From Sanguinoderma infundibulare (Eukaryota; Basidiomycota; Agaricomycetes; Polyporales; Polyporaceae): a stretch of DNA of 64,000 nt. Of this stretch, positions 44,688 through 57,178 are shown piece by piece (positions within the stretch are counted from its first letter, which is position 1; every line of letters begins with the position of its first letter). The notes under the pieces are model-generated. The model saw only the letters and a program-made list of their open reading frames with translations, made no database searches and had not been told where the DNA came from. Position numbers and translations under genes: made by a program. The DNA is taken from assembly GCA_032821775.1 (NCBI GenBank), contig JAVLRN010000007.1:496001-560000 (forward strand), read 5' to 3'.

Positions 44688-46133
44688 GATGATGTGTGGG
44701 GTGTATGTCGTTGAAGAGTGCAATGAGGATAGAAAGCCAGACGGGTGTCGCTTATATATTGCACGGAAGAGATGACATAACCCGCATGCTGAAAGCAGAG
44801 TGCGTAGAGTTCAGGGGTGATTGTGGCGGATGCGGAGGCAGATCGAGGACGCGGCGCAGGAAGAACGGACAGCCTGGCTTGGAGTCCGAGGAGTGTCGGA
44901 GGGTGGTTGACGGTGGTTGCCGAGAGGACTGCTATGCCAGATGAGACCGGTCAGGAGCCATGGTACAGTAAGGAACTCGATGAGGATCGAAAGAGCGGTG
45001 CACGCCGACGGGGTGTTGGTCCAGAGGATAGTAAAACCCAGACTGTCATCGCCATCAGCGAAAGTGGAACAGTAAGTTCCGCCCAGCTTGAGTAGATTGC
45101 CTGAAACACTGATTAAAGCGCGGTCATGCGTGGGCACGCCGTGTTCTGCGGAAGAACTTACTGTGCAATGCCTCCAATCCCGTGCATTGAACTTACTATC
45201 CGTGCCAAGCGGGAGATATCTCCGATCTCGGCATGTTTGTGTTGCGTAGACGGCATTCTTGCGTGGATGCTGCACCGCTCGGGTTGAAGATGGGGGTAAT
45301 TGTGCCGAGTTCTGAGAGTGCCATTGGTAAGGTGGCGTCCCAGAGGGTTTCGAAGTCTATCGCGGAACGCGCCACCGTAGCGAAGTACAGCCGCATCGTC
45401 ACGGTGGTCGTGGCTGGGTGGACGGCTACGTTAGCCAATCAGAGGACTTGATGTGCAACAAAGCGACAAATCTGGCAATCGAGACGCCCTGCGCGGCACC
45501 GCCTCTTCTGACCTGTTCCAACCGTTAACCGTCGTTGCATCAGTCCGGAAGACATCCTCAAGTTCCACAAGGGGGTGCTTTGTGCTATGAGCATGTCACT
45601 CAATGATTTGTGCTCGATCACTGAAACCTTCGATATAGTCTGTTCGCGATCCTCGCCGACCTCTCCATTCTGTCGCCCTGGCTCCGAGTTGACCTTTTCT
45701 TACAATACTCTCACATATCTCCAGGCTTTACACGCGTTATATATCCACTCCTAACTCGCAAGTACTTGCAATACGTGTCACGCCGTTCGTTTAAGAATCA
45801 TTCAAAGGATTTATTGAAAGGAATACGATGATAGGCACTGATGGTAGAGAACCAAACCGCGAGCCCGTATGAGTAATGATCCAAGCAGCCGAATCCGTAT
45901 CGGTTAGACTTCCAAGAAGCCGATGGCTAGATGCAAGTCGTCGGAGGCAGAAGTTGAGGACTTGACGTCGTGAGTCTTGAGGGATTGTCGGCCAAGCGTG
46001 CTGAGATGCTACTGATCGCCGCCGAATACGATATCGAACGGAACCCAAGCTTTGTTGCGCGAGGAGAGGCCGCGGAGAACAGAAATAAAGATTGGCGTCT
46101 CGGGGCCTTGCGATCGTGAGCAGTCGCCTAGCG
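44688..46133. other. intergenic
   Basis: No gene supported. From about 45800 to 46130 lies the 3' flank of coiled-coil copy 3, related to 10140-10260 and 16160-16270 (inverted relations). Open frames around 45.2-45.45 kb on both strands have no motifs. Confidence 0.4.
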
Positions 46134-47803
46134 TCAGGGCGTGCCAGTGCGGCCAAGTGTCAAAGGGAACCTAGGCGTTGTCGGCTTTGTTGTGCGAGGA
46201 ACGGCCCCCACGAACAGAGGAGACCTTCGCAGGGGATTCGACAACACTTCCACGGCGCGAGGACACCCGGATGGAAGGCAGCCGGAACTTGGACGAGGTC
46301 GGAGATACATTCGACATCCGAGTCGCGAGAGATCCCTTGGCGGTCCCGAACAGGACAGAACTCCGTGGCGAGGTCGGCGGCGTCTAGCAAGCTTGCGAGT
46401 GGCGGCAGGTTTGGCCGGATTGAAGGTGACTTCGCTTGCCTGCATGGGCTCGGTGTGGATGGCCTCGGCGAGTTGTTCCTTGAGCTTTGCGATCTCGGCG
46501 GCCTGCTGAGCGATGACCTTCTTGTCGCTCGCCTCCCGCGCGCTCGTCTGCGCGACTTGGCTCGCAGCGAGCTCCCTGACCTCGAGCAGCTCGCTCTCGA
46601 TGGCGCTCTTCTGCGCGATGGCCTCCTTGAGCTCCGTCTTCGTCGTCTTCAGCTCGTCCTACAAGAGCGAGTTGGGTCAGGTCAGGGAATGCGTTCAGCT
46701 AGCACTGATCAGTCGCACCTCGAGGTCATCCATGCTGTCGAGTATCTCGTTCTGCGACTCGGTCTTGACCGCGATCTGCTGCTCCAGCGAGATCACATTC
46801 ATCTGGGTGATGTGCAGCTTCTCCTTGAGTTCAGCGACCTCAGTATTCGCAGCCTTGAGCTCGCTCTGTCAGGTGCTTTAGCTGCATGACGGATGGGACG
46901 ATTGAGTTCCGACACGCACTGAGTCCTGAACCTCGGTCTTCGCCGCAAGTTCCTGCTCAAGACGCCTAACGTTGGCCTCGCTCGTGTGCAGCTGGGCCTT
47001 CGTGGTCTTGAGGTCATCCTGTTAACCCGGTTAACCGTGGGCATATTCAGAAAGGAATGACGCACCTCCATCGTATCCATTTCCTCAAGAATCTCGTTCT
47101 GAGACTCCGTCTTCATGGCGAGCTGCTCCTCCAAGCACGCGGCGTTCATCTCGCTCATGTGCAGCTTGTCCTAGATTCCCAATGACCAACGTCAGTCAAC
47201 CCATAAAGAGAATCAAATATCTATTCACGGAGAGGGTCTTCGTAGTAGCCTCAAGCTCCTTGATCCTCGCGACGACCGTCTGAATTTCGTTGGTCACGGC
47301 ATCGGCGCGGGGATTGGCAGCGTCCCTCTTGGCGACGATCTCCGCCGTCCGATCATCGTTCGCACCGATCGCCGCGTCAGTCTCATCATGCTCGGCAGCG
47401 GGCCTGTCCTTTCCCTCGGGGAAGCCCTTGACTGCATCGCGTACGGCGTCGCGGTCCAAGGACAGGAGAAAGACAACGTAGTCCAGGACGTCGACGACCT
47501 ACAACAGCAGGTCAGTACCTGAGGCGATCTCGACGGGTGCGGAAAACTGACCTTGACAGCCCACTCGTGCACCCAAATCGACATCTCCAGCGCGAAGTAC
47601 GGCGACGGGGTGTGGAACGTGCCGAAGATCGCCTCGATGCCGATACGAACATCGAACGCGGCGGTTTTGTAGACGAACGCCGAGAAGAGGACGGCGCTGA
47701 GGTAGATCCAGAACCAGGGGTGCGCGGAGACGTTGAAGACGATGAAGAGGAGGATGATGGGAGTCGAGACGATGTCGCGAACGTCGTTAGCGAGAGACCT
47801 CAT
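46134..47803 (-). CDS. membrane-anchored coiled-coil protein, copy 3, frameshifted tail
   Basis: Third paralogue. Start at 47803 (MRSLANDVRDIVSTPIILLF); FVYKTAAFDVRIGIEAIFG; second hydrophobic segment LDYVVFLLSLD; coiled-coil units KLHMSEMNAACLEEQLAMKT, QLHTSEANVRRLEQELAAKT, KLHITQMNVISLEQQIAVKT; then EPMQASEVTFNPAKPAATRK. At about 46387-46400 thirteen bases present in copy 1 are missing, so the conserved Ser/Pro-rich tail is read in another frame and ends at 46134 with an unrelated Arg-rich sequence. The original tail is still visible in the lost frame (for example 46290-46330). The rod and membrane part may still be expressed. It is the most diverged copy and its promoter is duplicated too. 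Confidence 0.7.
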
Positions 47804-48169
47804 TGCCGCTGTCGATGCTTAGCTTGTCGAGAGAAGCTCAAGGAGCGGTGTTGAACTACGAGGATGAGGGCGTCGAAGGAGGAGAGATGACGGGAAAGTT
47901 GTTGTGAGAGGAGAAGGTCGTGAGGAGGAGAGAGAGAGATGCGGAGCGGAGAGTCGTGAGCAGAGGAGAGTTATTGCGGGGGAAAGCGTGGGGCCCGAAT
48001 GTCAGCCATCACGCATTCGGCACCGTCAGCCTCTGTCTTCTGTCGATCTTCGAAGTTGGCAGACGAAAGTGGAAAGTAAATACCCAAATCTGGACATGTT
48101 CTCCACCGTAACTCGGTTCAAGGTGGCACCCTGGACGCGCCTACGGCGATGCGTGGGACCTGGCCCCCA
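47804..48169. other. promoter region of coiled-coil copy 3
   Basis: Contains the shared upstream motif CCTCTGTCTTCTGTCGATC at about 48028-48046. No gene. Confidence 0.45.
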
Positions 48170-48442
48170 TCATCACCCTGCAGTCCGTTTGCGACTGGTC
48201 ATGCCCTGGGCCACACAACAAAAGTTACTGTCCGTCGATACAGTCAGGACTTCTTCCGGTACAGGAACGAAGGATCCGCACTCACGAGGACCATAAACCC
48301 GCCATTGCCATCGCAACACGGGCCATTGTGATGCAATGTGCAACATACGGGCATCGTGGAGCGTTGAATGGTCATGTAAAGCCTGTGAGACGTGCTTGCC
48401 ATCCCTCGTAACAAGAGGATTGATGTCGAAGGCCGTGTACAT
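48170..48442 (-). pseudogene. F-box family C-terminal scrap
   Basis: Minus strand reads MYTAFDINPLVTRDGKHV, aligning with the family block MYIFDVNPLAARYTKHV. About 150 bases on it reads a GGFMVLV-like block followed by GTGAGTGCGG, matching the last exon-intron border of the intact copies. Everything between and around is lost. This places one more F-box gene beside a coiled-coil gene. Confidence 0.6.
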
Positions 48443-49983
48443 CGATATACTTTGAAGTCAGGGATGTCGAACTTGAAGAACGCGCTCGGCAGGAGCGAGC
48501 TGAATTATTTCACAAGCATCAGGCATCCAGAAGACCCATTGAGTGTAGACGTAGGGAATGAACTTACATAGCGACTGTGTCAACATTGGAGTCGGGTGGC
48601 AAGTCATTCATTGCCAGCGACACCAGCAAAAGGCGGCGCAGACTGGAGCTGCGGGTAGATGTCGTTACGTAATGATGTGGTCACGTAATGGTCCATCTGA
48701 TTGGGACGATCGCGAACTCCGGATCCCTTCCACTTGACCTCTCCCCATATATGCATTTGTTGACCACTTTTCCATCGCTCTCGATATGCTTTGTGCTTCC
48801 AGCAAAGACCAAGAGTAACGAGAAGAACATTTGAATCACACGCAGAGGAAGACCGGGGCCAGGGAAGACACTGGCGGCGCGGAAATATGATACACCCGAT
48901 GAGTATATGCGCTTTGCTGCTCTTTCATTCGCTGTCTCACAGAAAGCTCGCGTCGTTCAAGTATTACGAATGAAACGGTTTGCCGACATCGCGCACAAGT
49001 CCTTTCGGAAGTACGGTGATCCCGTTAACTTCTGGGATAGTGAGTATCCTCCATAACTCTCCATCTCTTTCTAACTTGGATCCAACGTCTCTAGTGCATG
49101 CAGTTTGCAGATACGGCACAAGATACACTCCGCGAACGGCATTGACGGTGTTTTACACTCGCTATAGCCCTGCCAATCCTACTGGCTGTAGATTCCCCGG
49201 TGAAAGAGGTCAAGACGAATCCGGTCATCACCGCGTTCCGTGGAGTTCAGAAGTGCGCGCCGTGATCCTCGGGGGAAATTTTTTGTGGAGTTCGGCTATG
49301 GACAGCCTTTACACATGTTGCCGGCATGCCGACGTGCTACGAGTGGGATCTTCAGCGGTTGTTCCAGGTGACCGAGCTTTAACGGACCGGAGAGTTGATG
49401 CGGTCGTCTACGCGTATGCACACGCCGGACCACAAGCGCCATGTGGCATGAGGTACTTCCAGCATGTCCCATATGCATACACCGTCGATGGGCGGTGTGC
49501 CACGGGCACTACGGAAACTTAGATCTGAACAGTTGAAGTTTACCTCCTCCATCAACGTTCCAATGCTTTTTGTCTAACATATTTCAGTCCATGACCCTTG
49601 TCCCCATGGGTATTTGTACATGCAGCGGTTGCGGGGTGAGCGCCGTTTGCCTCATGCAGATCTTGGGCGGGTATCTGTAGACCGTCGGTTCCTGTGGTGC
49701 TCTTCCGGTGGTAGAAGGCGCTATTGACTCCAGAATGGCATCGCAGGCCCTTGTAACCTTGATAACGCGAGCCCTAGAATCACCGGTGGGCGCATTGTGG
49801 TATAAATACACGTCTAGGAGAACGTGTCCTCCGAGTTTCTCTCCCGTGTACCGGCCTGGCTCTAGTTGCTGGCAGCTACCCGACTTCGTTGTTCTCAGAC
49901 TCCCCTCGGTCAGTGGATGGGTGCCATTTCCATACATCTTCAACGTGCCGTCTACTCGAGTCTGCTCCACCTCAGCTGGCAAG
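48443..49983. other. gene-poor stretch
   Basis: A short exon-like piece at 48970-49030 (MKRFADIAHKSFRKYGDPVN) is followed by a GT-like border, but no continuation with shared homology was found up to 49.5 kb. Open frames at 48980-49522 and 49584-50096 look spurious. Possibly a decayed gene. Confidence 0.35.
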
Positions 49984-51828
49984 ATGCCTACTCCCGCACA
50001 AAAAGTGTGAGTGCTTATTGTATCTGTCGCATTAGAGGTGGCCCTGATCCTCCACACTTGCAGATATGGCCCAATTCTTATCGGCGTAATGATCAACGTC
50101 TTACTCTATGGGATTACAATCACTCAAACGTACCTGTATTTCAATGCGTACAAGCGGTGAGTCCTGCCGTCCTCCCCGTTGTCGCTCATGCACTGATGGA
50201 GCGTCGATCCCAGAAGCGATCGGACATGGCTGAAAATTTTCGTGGGTGTCAAACGTGCCAATGCTCAAATGGGTTGGACTGATGGGTTGTTGAGCAGGTG
50301 TTCGTGTTATTCCTGTGTGACACCGCCAATACGTGCATGTACATATTGCTATTGTACGACGAGCTCGTGACAGGCTTCGGTAAGACGTATTTACAAACTT
50401 GTCCCTTTTACTTCCACGTACTGACAGGCGAGCTATTCAGGGAACCCCGAGGTACTTGTTCAGGGTAGTGTAAGTAAGTGACGATCGTTTCAGTGACTTG
50501 CAACGTATCTTTCTGACGAGTTCTCGTGCTGCAGTATGGGCGACAGGTAAACCGCCACCTCATCGGCATTTAGTGTATCCACTGAATTGAAGATTGGCTA
50601 CGTCGCATAGACCCAGCCACGACGGTGAGATAGCTCAGTAACAGTTCAGGTTTCGTTTTGTACTGACAATTTTCACAGGGTGTCATCACCTTGCTTGTGC
50701 AACTGTTCTTCGCCTGGCGTGTAAAAGTCTTGACGGGGAGCAAGTTGATCGTCGGTGTCATCGTGATCGGCTCCTTCGCTGCCTGTTGTACGTGATCATT
50801 CTAATCGTTCCTGTGACCGAACAGCTGCCTCCTAACGAATTCTCTCCGCTTCACCCTGCAGTCGGTGCCATTGCCTGCGCCGTTTGGGTAGCGCACGACC
50901 ACACATACGCCGATCTGCGCAAGTTCGACTCAGTCGTCATCGTCTGGCTCGGGTGCGCGTCCGTCGTCGATGTGACGATCACCTCGACGCTCGTCTGGTA
51001 TTTGGTATGCCCCCTCATGCGTTCATCTGCCAGTGGAAAAGCTCCTGCCGCTGACAATATACATGTTTGTCTTCGCAGCGGAAGAACAAGACGGGTATCC
51101 CCCCCACGGACGATATCGTCGACAAAATTATCCGTCGTGAGTCTCAGAAAAAATTTCTCTGCTCTCGGTCCAGTAAAGGGTCCTTTCTCTGACTATGCGG
51201 GTGTGGCACTTCACGTCACGGTCCGCCTACAGTCACCGTCCAGACCGGGCTCATCACGTCCGTTTGTGCCATCCTTGACCTCTCCGTCTACTTGGCATCT
51301 GTAAGTACGATTCTCGCGAGCGTTCCCCTGCTTTTATACTCTCTGCTCAAATCCATGCTGAACGGACTGTTGCCGACCGTCCTTGACTTTCAGCTTCCTA
51401 CCATACACATCGTCTTCGACCTCGCTCTCCCGAAGCTGTACACAAACATGCTGATGTCAGGTTTGAACTCGAGACGTGGGTGGCGGGACGACGAGAGCAT
51501 CACAAAGACGTCTGACCAGCCGAACAACGTCCTAGTCAACGTGAACGCACAGTCTGGTCACGACGGAGGCAGAGCGGTGAGTCCTTTCCCCTTCACGCTT
51601 TTCTTTCTCCCATCGCGTATCGCCGGCCGCGATGTTGACGGGAAACACTGATACTAATGCGCGCCGCAGGCGACACCACTAATCTTCCTCGGCGTCGAGT
51701 CGCACGAGATGGCCGACATCGTGGACGTGAAGGGTTCTCCATATCCCGGCGCGGCCTCCACGCTCTCCATAGCCAACGAAAATACAGAGCTGCCAAGGAC
51801 GAGATTGGATTCCTCCGAGTACGTGTGA
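49984..51828 (+). CDS. DUF6534-type integral membrane protein
   Basis: Seven-helix-like fungal membrane protein of the family with a C-terminal DUF6534 domain, abundant in Agaricomycetes, function unknown. Thirteen exons: 49984-50006, 50064-50156, 50214-50241, 50298-50379, 50441-50473, 50535-50546, 50611-50624, 50679-50787, 50862-51004, 51079-51136, 51233-51300, 51394-51576 and 51670-51828. Segments: YGPILIGVMINVLLYGITIT, VFVLFLCDTANTCMYILLLY, GVITLLVQLFFAWRVKVL, LIVGVIVIGSFAACFG, VVIVWLGCASVVDVTITSTL, then the domain end FDLALPKLYTNMLMSGLNSR and RGW. Frame continuity requires two micro-exons of 12 and 14 nt, together giving IWATDPATT, which matches the family loop. The hydrophilic C-tail ends DSSEYV. 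No lesion. Confidence 0.85.
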
Positions 51829-52313
51829 TGATGCATCGAAAGTTCGTTCGTGTGTCGATTCGTGTGAAGCAATCATTGTAGTGTATTTGCGTGCTGTCAT
51901 GCGGAACCTGCGGTGTGTGTACTTGACTACCCAACCTGAGAGGTCTTTGACCACAACCCATGTTGCTGATCCTCCGCCTTCTGGGATTTGTCATGGCGAG
52001 TCGAGCAGTCCTCAATATGCCCAGATGTGTCGTCCCTCCGGCCCCGAGCCGCGACGTCATCTCAGACTCGAAGTATATCACCTCGACCTCTTGTAGATGG
52101 TTACTATGTGCGGCGCAGATCGCGGCAGTGCATATATTGTACCATGCGATTACAGGCGGGAGCAGCTTCGCGTACGCAACCAACTGCATGAGATAGCGTT
52201 GTGGCAAAACAGCAGAATGTGAATGGGACAGTAAAAGAGAACACGATAACAATGTGCAGACAACAGGGAGGAAACGGAAATACTGGTGGTGACACATGGT
52301 GGTCATCACTCAG
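51829..52313. other. intergenic, convergent 3' ends
   Basis: Nothing recognised between the convergent membrane-protein gene and unknown-family copy 2. Confidence 0.4.
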
Positions 52314-53640
52314 TCAAGTCCTAGGCCGGGAAGGACCAGCCACAGAAGCCAAAGCAGGCGTCACGGACGAGTGCCGCCCAATAGCAGGGAGAAGCTCGTT
52401 GAATGTGATCCCGGCCGGGCATTTGTTGCGTATGGAATCGCGCATACGGTCGTCAGAGATCCTGCCCTCCAGCCAGACGATCGCGCGATCTGACCATCTC
52501 TTCTTCTCGCGATCGTACCAGAGTCCAAAACCTGGAGAATTCGAGTACTGTGATGCGCGCGGTAAGGTGCATGGGGACAAAAGAGAGGAACGTGATCGGC
52601 AGGCGTACCTTGTCGTATATCTCCCAGCGGGCGGTCCGCCATCCCTCATCCCCGGCGCCGTGCTCTGCAATGACGGCCTGCCCGGCAATGAAAACGCGCG
52701 ATAGGTAGTCGGTGCTCCAGTCGTATTGCTCGTGTGTCTCCGTGCGCACGAACTCGAGGCCGTAGACGGAAGCACCCCATTCTGGGGATCCAGGCGCAGG
52801 CGCGATCGGGGCCTGCTTGAGGACTTCCCTGAGGAATGACGTGGTGTGTGACCGTCCGAGGCGTTGTTCCCCGCGATAGAGATAGAGCTCCCATTGGGTG
52901 TCGGCATACGGGATCGCGCGTTGCATAGCCTCTTTGCGTTCAGCCGTCAAATCATTGGCTGATTTCGGGTGTCGGCCGCCCAGCAAGATGTGGTCCAAAG
53001 CGATGTTGCAGGCGCGCCAGACCCACCGTGACGGCATGAGGCCTAGCTTTACGTCGCGGAGAACGGCGGAGTTGAAGACATAGCGGTCCCGTAATTTTGG
53101 GGCACAGGCAAGGTCGATGTCGTACCGGCATTCGCTGCGATAGCTAAAGGGAAGACTCATCCTATATTGCAAAGGCAGTCTTCCGCTTTGCACTTCGCGC
53201 CTCAAGCTAATGGATACGTCGAGGTTAAAGATGACAGAGAAGCAGTAACTAAACGGCTCACGATTTCCAAAACTTTACTGGCCCACCATGTATCTGCCAG
53301 GCCCTCAGCTCGACGTCGCGTTCCTTATACGCCTTGAAGTAGCGCATTGTGCGTGGGTTACTGTGCGCCAATAAGTATACATCTCTCAGTACAATCAGAG
53401 GTGAATACGCACAAGCCGTCATCGCGTGCGACATCGTCCAAGTCATGAGGGCTCATAAGATATACCCTGAGTGCTCTCCCCAAGTGAATCTGGAAGAGCG
53501 ATCAAGGGCCTGGGACTCAAAAAAATAAAATCGAACGAGCATACCGTACGATCTTGCGGTGTGTCCGTCTCCCAGACGTAATCATCATCATCTGGATGGA
53601 AACGTACCCTGGGACTGAAAGGCATGCTTTTTGGGGACAT
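52314..53640 (-). CDS. unknown conserved protein, RAWE-x-GGP family, copy 2
   Basis: Paralogue of genes at 32.9-34.4 and 60.7-61.9 kb. Exon 1 from 53640: MSPKSMPFSPRVRFHPDDDD ... ETDTPQDRT. Then a VYLMSPHDLDDVARDDG block, AYKERDVELRAWQIHGGPVK, a long exon with YRSECRYDIDLACAPKLRDR, AVLRDVKLGLMPSRWVWRAC, TSFLREVLKQAPIAPAPGSP, EHGAGDEGWRTARWEIYDK, and a last exon SPGFGLWYDREKKRWSDRA with C-terminal tail to the stop at 52314. The shared order RAW.xHGGP, LxxAPxLxDRYV, L+QAPIAPAP, GW.xARWEIYDKV, GLWYD defines the family. No enzymatic motif recognised. Boundaries of the small second exon are approximate. Confidence 0.6.
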
Positions 53641-56449
53641 GGTGAAAGCAGTGTCTGACAGAGAACGTGGTAAGTGTGTCAGTGACTGAAAGCACAATAA
53701 CACACAATCAATCAAGGGAAATTGAGGGCCAATATAGGCCACGCCTCGCAGTGTGATTGAGGGGAGCCAATTAGCTCCCCAAGTCAGAAATGATTTCGGA
53801 TGAGCTCACCGAGTCGCACTGCACAAATCGTAGGAGATTGTTTCTCGACGAGTTTCTGCCAGTACGCCAGAGGCCGCTGCAGGTGATGCTGCGAGTAAGG
53901 ACCAGATAAGAGTAACAGACAGAGTACTCCCAACTCGAGGCTGGTGAACCTACACAGTAACCGAGGGCATGGAAGCCTGTTATGTAAGGCAACCCGAAGT
54001 TGCCGCCTTGACGTGACCTTTGCGCGACGTTTGAGCTCGGCCATACCCCTCGACAGCAACATTCAAGTTTTCTGAACTTTCAACGATGAGTATGGGTTGT
54101 ACCTACGACTTGCAATCGAAAGAGTAAGTTACCGGCGAGACGTGTGACAGAGGCGGTAGATGTATTTGTGGGCGGTTTCGCACGTGTTCGCGTTGACAAG
54201 GGCCGATTGACCCACGATCAAGCGATCCCGATCCCGAACTGCATCGAATCATACACGTCGGACAACCTCCGAGCAGCAACGTTGCAGAAACTGCGAAACC
54301 GCAAGCTGTTCTTGCGCTTCAACCTCGAATGTAGAGACGTCAAAAGAGCTTACTACGATGCTGATACCCTCACTGCCACAGCTTTCAACCACTCGATGTT
54401 CTCGTTCGCCGACCCGCAAGTTCTCCGCCTAGACTTGGTCCTACACACGGACCCGCCCTCTGAGGACCTTGCGCCCGCGCGATGCCCAGCCATCGCACGC
54501 TCGCGCTCAGCACAAGTGCCGGCCGCCCGGGGAAGGACTGGCTACTCTTCTCGCCGGCCGCGCGATCGGCCCGACTCTGGATCCGAGCACGATGGCCCAA
54601 TGTCCTGAGCCCGCGGCCGTGGTTCCCGTCAAGCGCGTGCCGATCGCGACACTCGGGGACCATCGCGCACCTTTGCCTGCAGCGTCAAGGGCAAGGAACG
54701 TCATGATCCTGAAGCGTACGAGGACTCGACTGGGATCCAGCGGGCGTTGAACCAAGACGGGGCGGCCCCAACTTCACACGGCAAAGAGCGACCCGAACAG
54801 CATCGCCACGGTCACCATCCGGGACGAGGCCGATCCCGAGCAGCAGTGGTCGGTTTCTGTTATCAACCATCGCCATCCCTGGCGACGTGGCACGAGCCGG
54901 AGCCGGAAGACAAGGTACGTCCTTTTGGTCGTGAGAGCGCGCGACGACGGAGAGCGGATGTGTGACACGCCTACAGCTGGTGATCGTCGAGTGCCAGAAG
55001 ACTGAGCCGGGGAGGCTCTGGAACGCGGTTGCCGTCTAGAGGCACTCGCCATGTGATAAGGATATCACACGTACAAGCACCCGAGTAAATAATCGTGTTG
55101 TTTCGCATCGAGTTGAATCGTATGTCTACGAAATTGTGGTTCATGAGTGAAACGTTATGTATGGCATATGGAGGAACCATGCACCAACGTGGATGTTTCA
55201 ATCCCTACCCCTTACGTAGCCCGGAGCCCGCAACAGGATGTGTTCTCTTGACGAGGTGGTTTAGTGTCATTTGCTATCCGTCGCGCTCGTATTGACGAGT
55301 CCCACCTACCCGCATCCGCGGCCGGCCCAAATCGCGTCATGACTCCGCACCGTGGGCGCGCACCACGAACGCTGCATGAAGTACGGAGCAGCTTGAGCCG
55401 CACTTCATGGGTTATTATGAAACCATTTTATCCATGCATGTAACATTCTATTTAAATTATAGAATAGGCGAGCCCAGCATGCTTCGATAGGTTTAACCCG
55501 GTGTTGTCGTTCATAATACTAATTACTCACCTCAATATCACGCATTTGTATCACTATCGAACACATCTTCTGCTATAAGCGCGGCTCGTCGACAAAAGTC
55601 GTACTGTTCAGCAAAGAGATGGGCCAAGCGTGAAGCGGCGGAGGTTATCTGACGAGAGAGGGAGCAGCTGAGTGCACAAATGGTTCCCCGGCGTCTGAGT
55701 TGCCTTCTACAGACATGCCACGTGAGCGAGGTTTCTTCCTTCATGACTGGGCAACCGCGTCGCTTGTCCTCCCGCCGACTGTTCTTGGAGCACACTGAAC
55801 CTCAGATTCGGATAGCGGAACCTTTGTTACTGCACAAATGCAACTCCTGGGACAACCGTGCGTCCGCGGCTCAACTTTCCCCACTTCCCTCGCTTTCCGA
55901 GTCCCCGAGTCGGAGGCTCCCTGATCTGTCACTACTATGTTGACTCCAACTGCCAGTACAACCGCAGCCACTATCGCGGTAAGTCCTCGTAAAAGAACGT
56001 AGATGCCTCCAGATCTACTGATGTCTCGGCGTGCAACTGAAAAGCCTATTGCGAGGGACTGGTTCAACGCGGCCGCTTGCACTGTGGCGCAATTGTGATT
56101 GGCGGATCACCGGGCTCCAATGCGTCGGTGGTATCTAGGCGAGTTCTGGGCAGCTTTGTTCTCCGCTTTGTCTTAGACCCACATTGTCTTTGCAGACGCA
56201 GTCAATCATATACCATCACACGTCATTTGGTCCACTCCGATGTGACTGGACGTCGACCGCAAAGCCCTGCTGCTACAGTAGGTTGACGTCGAAGCGTAGG
56301 CAAAAGGGCTTTGGATATCGCTTTCCGTTCCTTATACCTCAGTTTTATATATAAAGCTGAGGCCCCATGCCTCGAAACCAGTATCCCTGCCTACTTCCAA
56401 CGCCCACCTTCGTAGTCAAGTTCTCGCTACACCCTCCACACGCTCAATC
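53641..56449. other. long gene-poor interval
   Basis: About 2.8 kb without a confident gene. A plus-strand frame at 54144-54608 (MTEAVDVFVGGFARVRVDKG onward) in a GC-richer patch could be a fragment, but it has no recognisable domain and breaks at ~54.6 kb. From about 55.56 kb the sequence is the upstream half of the tandem duplication that carries the first zinc-finger gene. A TATA-like TTTTATATATAAAG lies at 56342-56356, about 100 bases before its ATG. Confidence 0.45.
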
Positions 56450-57178
56450 ATGCCTTCCGTTCGGGGTTCCCAGATCGACTTGAACGTACGCTCCTGTTTC
56501 GCCATCCAGATCGCAATGGCACCAACTGATTTTACGTGTCTAGAACGAGCCTCAAGATGGCCGTTTCACATGCGGGACCTGCAAACAGTCCTTCGGAAAG
56601 ACATATAAGTTGGACCGCCACATGAAGACGCACGCTGAGAATAAGGAAGACCTGTAAGTTTTGTATCCTCAGTAAGGGCCCCTACACATGCTGATCGGCC
56701 CGGACAACATAGTATGTTCAGATGCAAACACGCAGGTTGCGACTTCGCCAGCCTGCAACGCAGCAATGTGGTAAACCATTTCATCAGTCTGCAGTGAGTC
56801 TAGCTTCGCCACTGTCCGCATGACATGCATGCTCAATCACAAATTACGCGCAGCACAAACGAGGCATTCGAGTGCTCCTTCACGGTTGCGGACGCTTCGG
56901 GAAGGGTTTCCAATTGCCCGTACAAGACGAAGGATCGGTACTCATTGACGAAGCACGAGAAGAAGCACCATGAAGACCAGCAGCCCAGGGATGGAGCCCG
57001 AGAGCAGAATCTCGGCGTCATCGATAAGTTCCGCAATGACTGCTGCATCCTCCCTTCCTCGCCACCAAAGCGAAACCCCCGGACTGAGCCAGTCATCATA
57101 CAGCGCAGCCCTGTCTCTCCGCTGTTCCTCCACCCATACAAGGACGTTTATGGAGGATCTAACATTTCAGGACCCTGA
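56450..57178 (+). CDS. C2H2 zinc-finger protein, copy 1
   Basis: Exons 56450-56485, 56544-56653, 56713-56793 and 56854-57178 encode 183 residues. Finger 1: FTCGTCKQSFGKTYKLDRHM then KTH (C-x2-C-x12-H-x3-H). Finger 2: FRCKHAGCDFASLQRSNVVN then HFISLH (C-x4-C-x12-H-x4-H). A third, irregular one has C ... NCPYKTKDRYSLTKHEKKHH with a long C-C spacing. The rest is a short Pro/Arg-rich tail. Likely a nuclear DNA-binding protein, target unknown. The start gives a conserved short leader (MPSVRGSQIDLN). It is the upstream member of a tandem pair sharing promoter, exon phases and an 81-nt third exon. Confidence 0.82.

Noticed and set aside
48970..49030. Exon resembling the FADxAxxxFxxxGDPV block of glycoside hydrolases
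   Set aside because: Single 20-residue piece with no catalytic motif or further exons, so too weak to call.
54144..54608. Plus-strand frame that could be a gene
   Set aside because: No recognisable domain, no clear splice continuation, and it ends in a shift of GC-rich frames; kept only as a remark on the interval.
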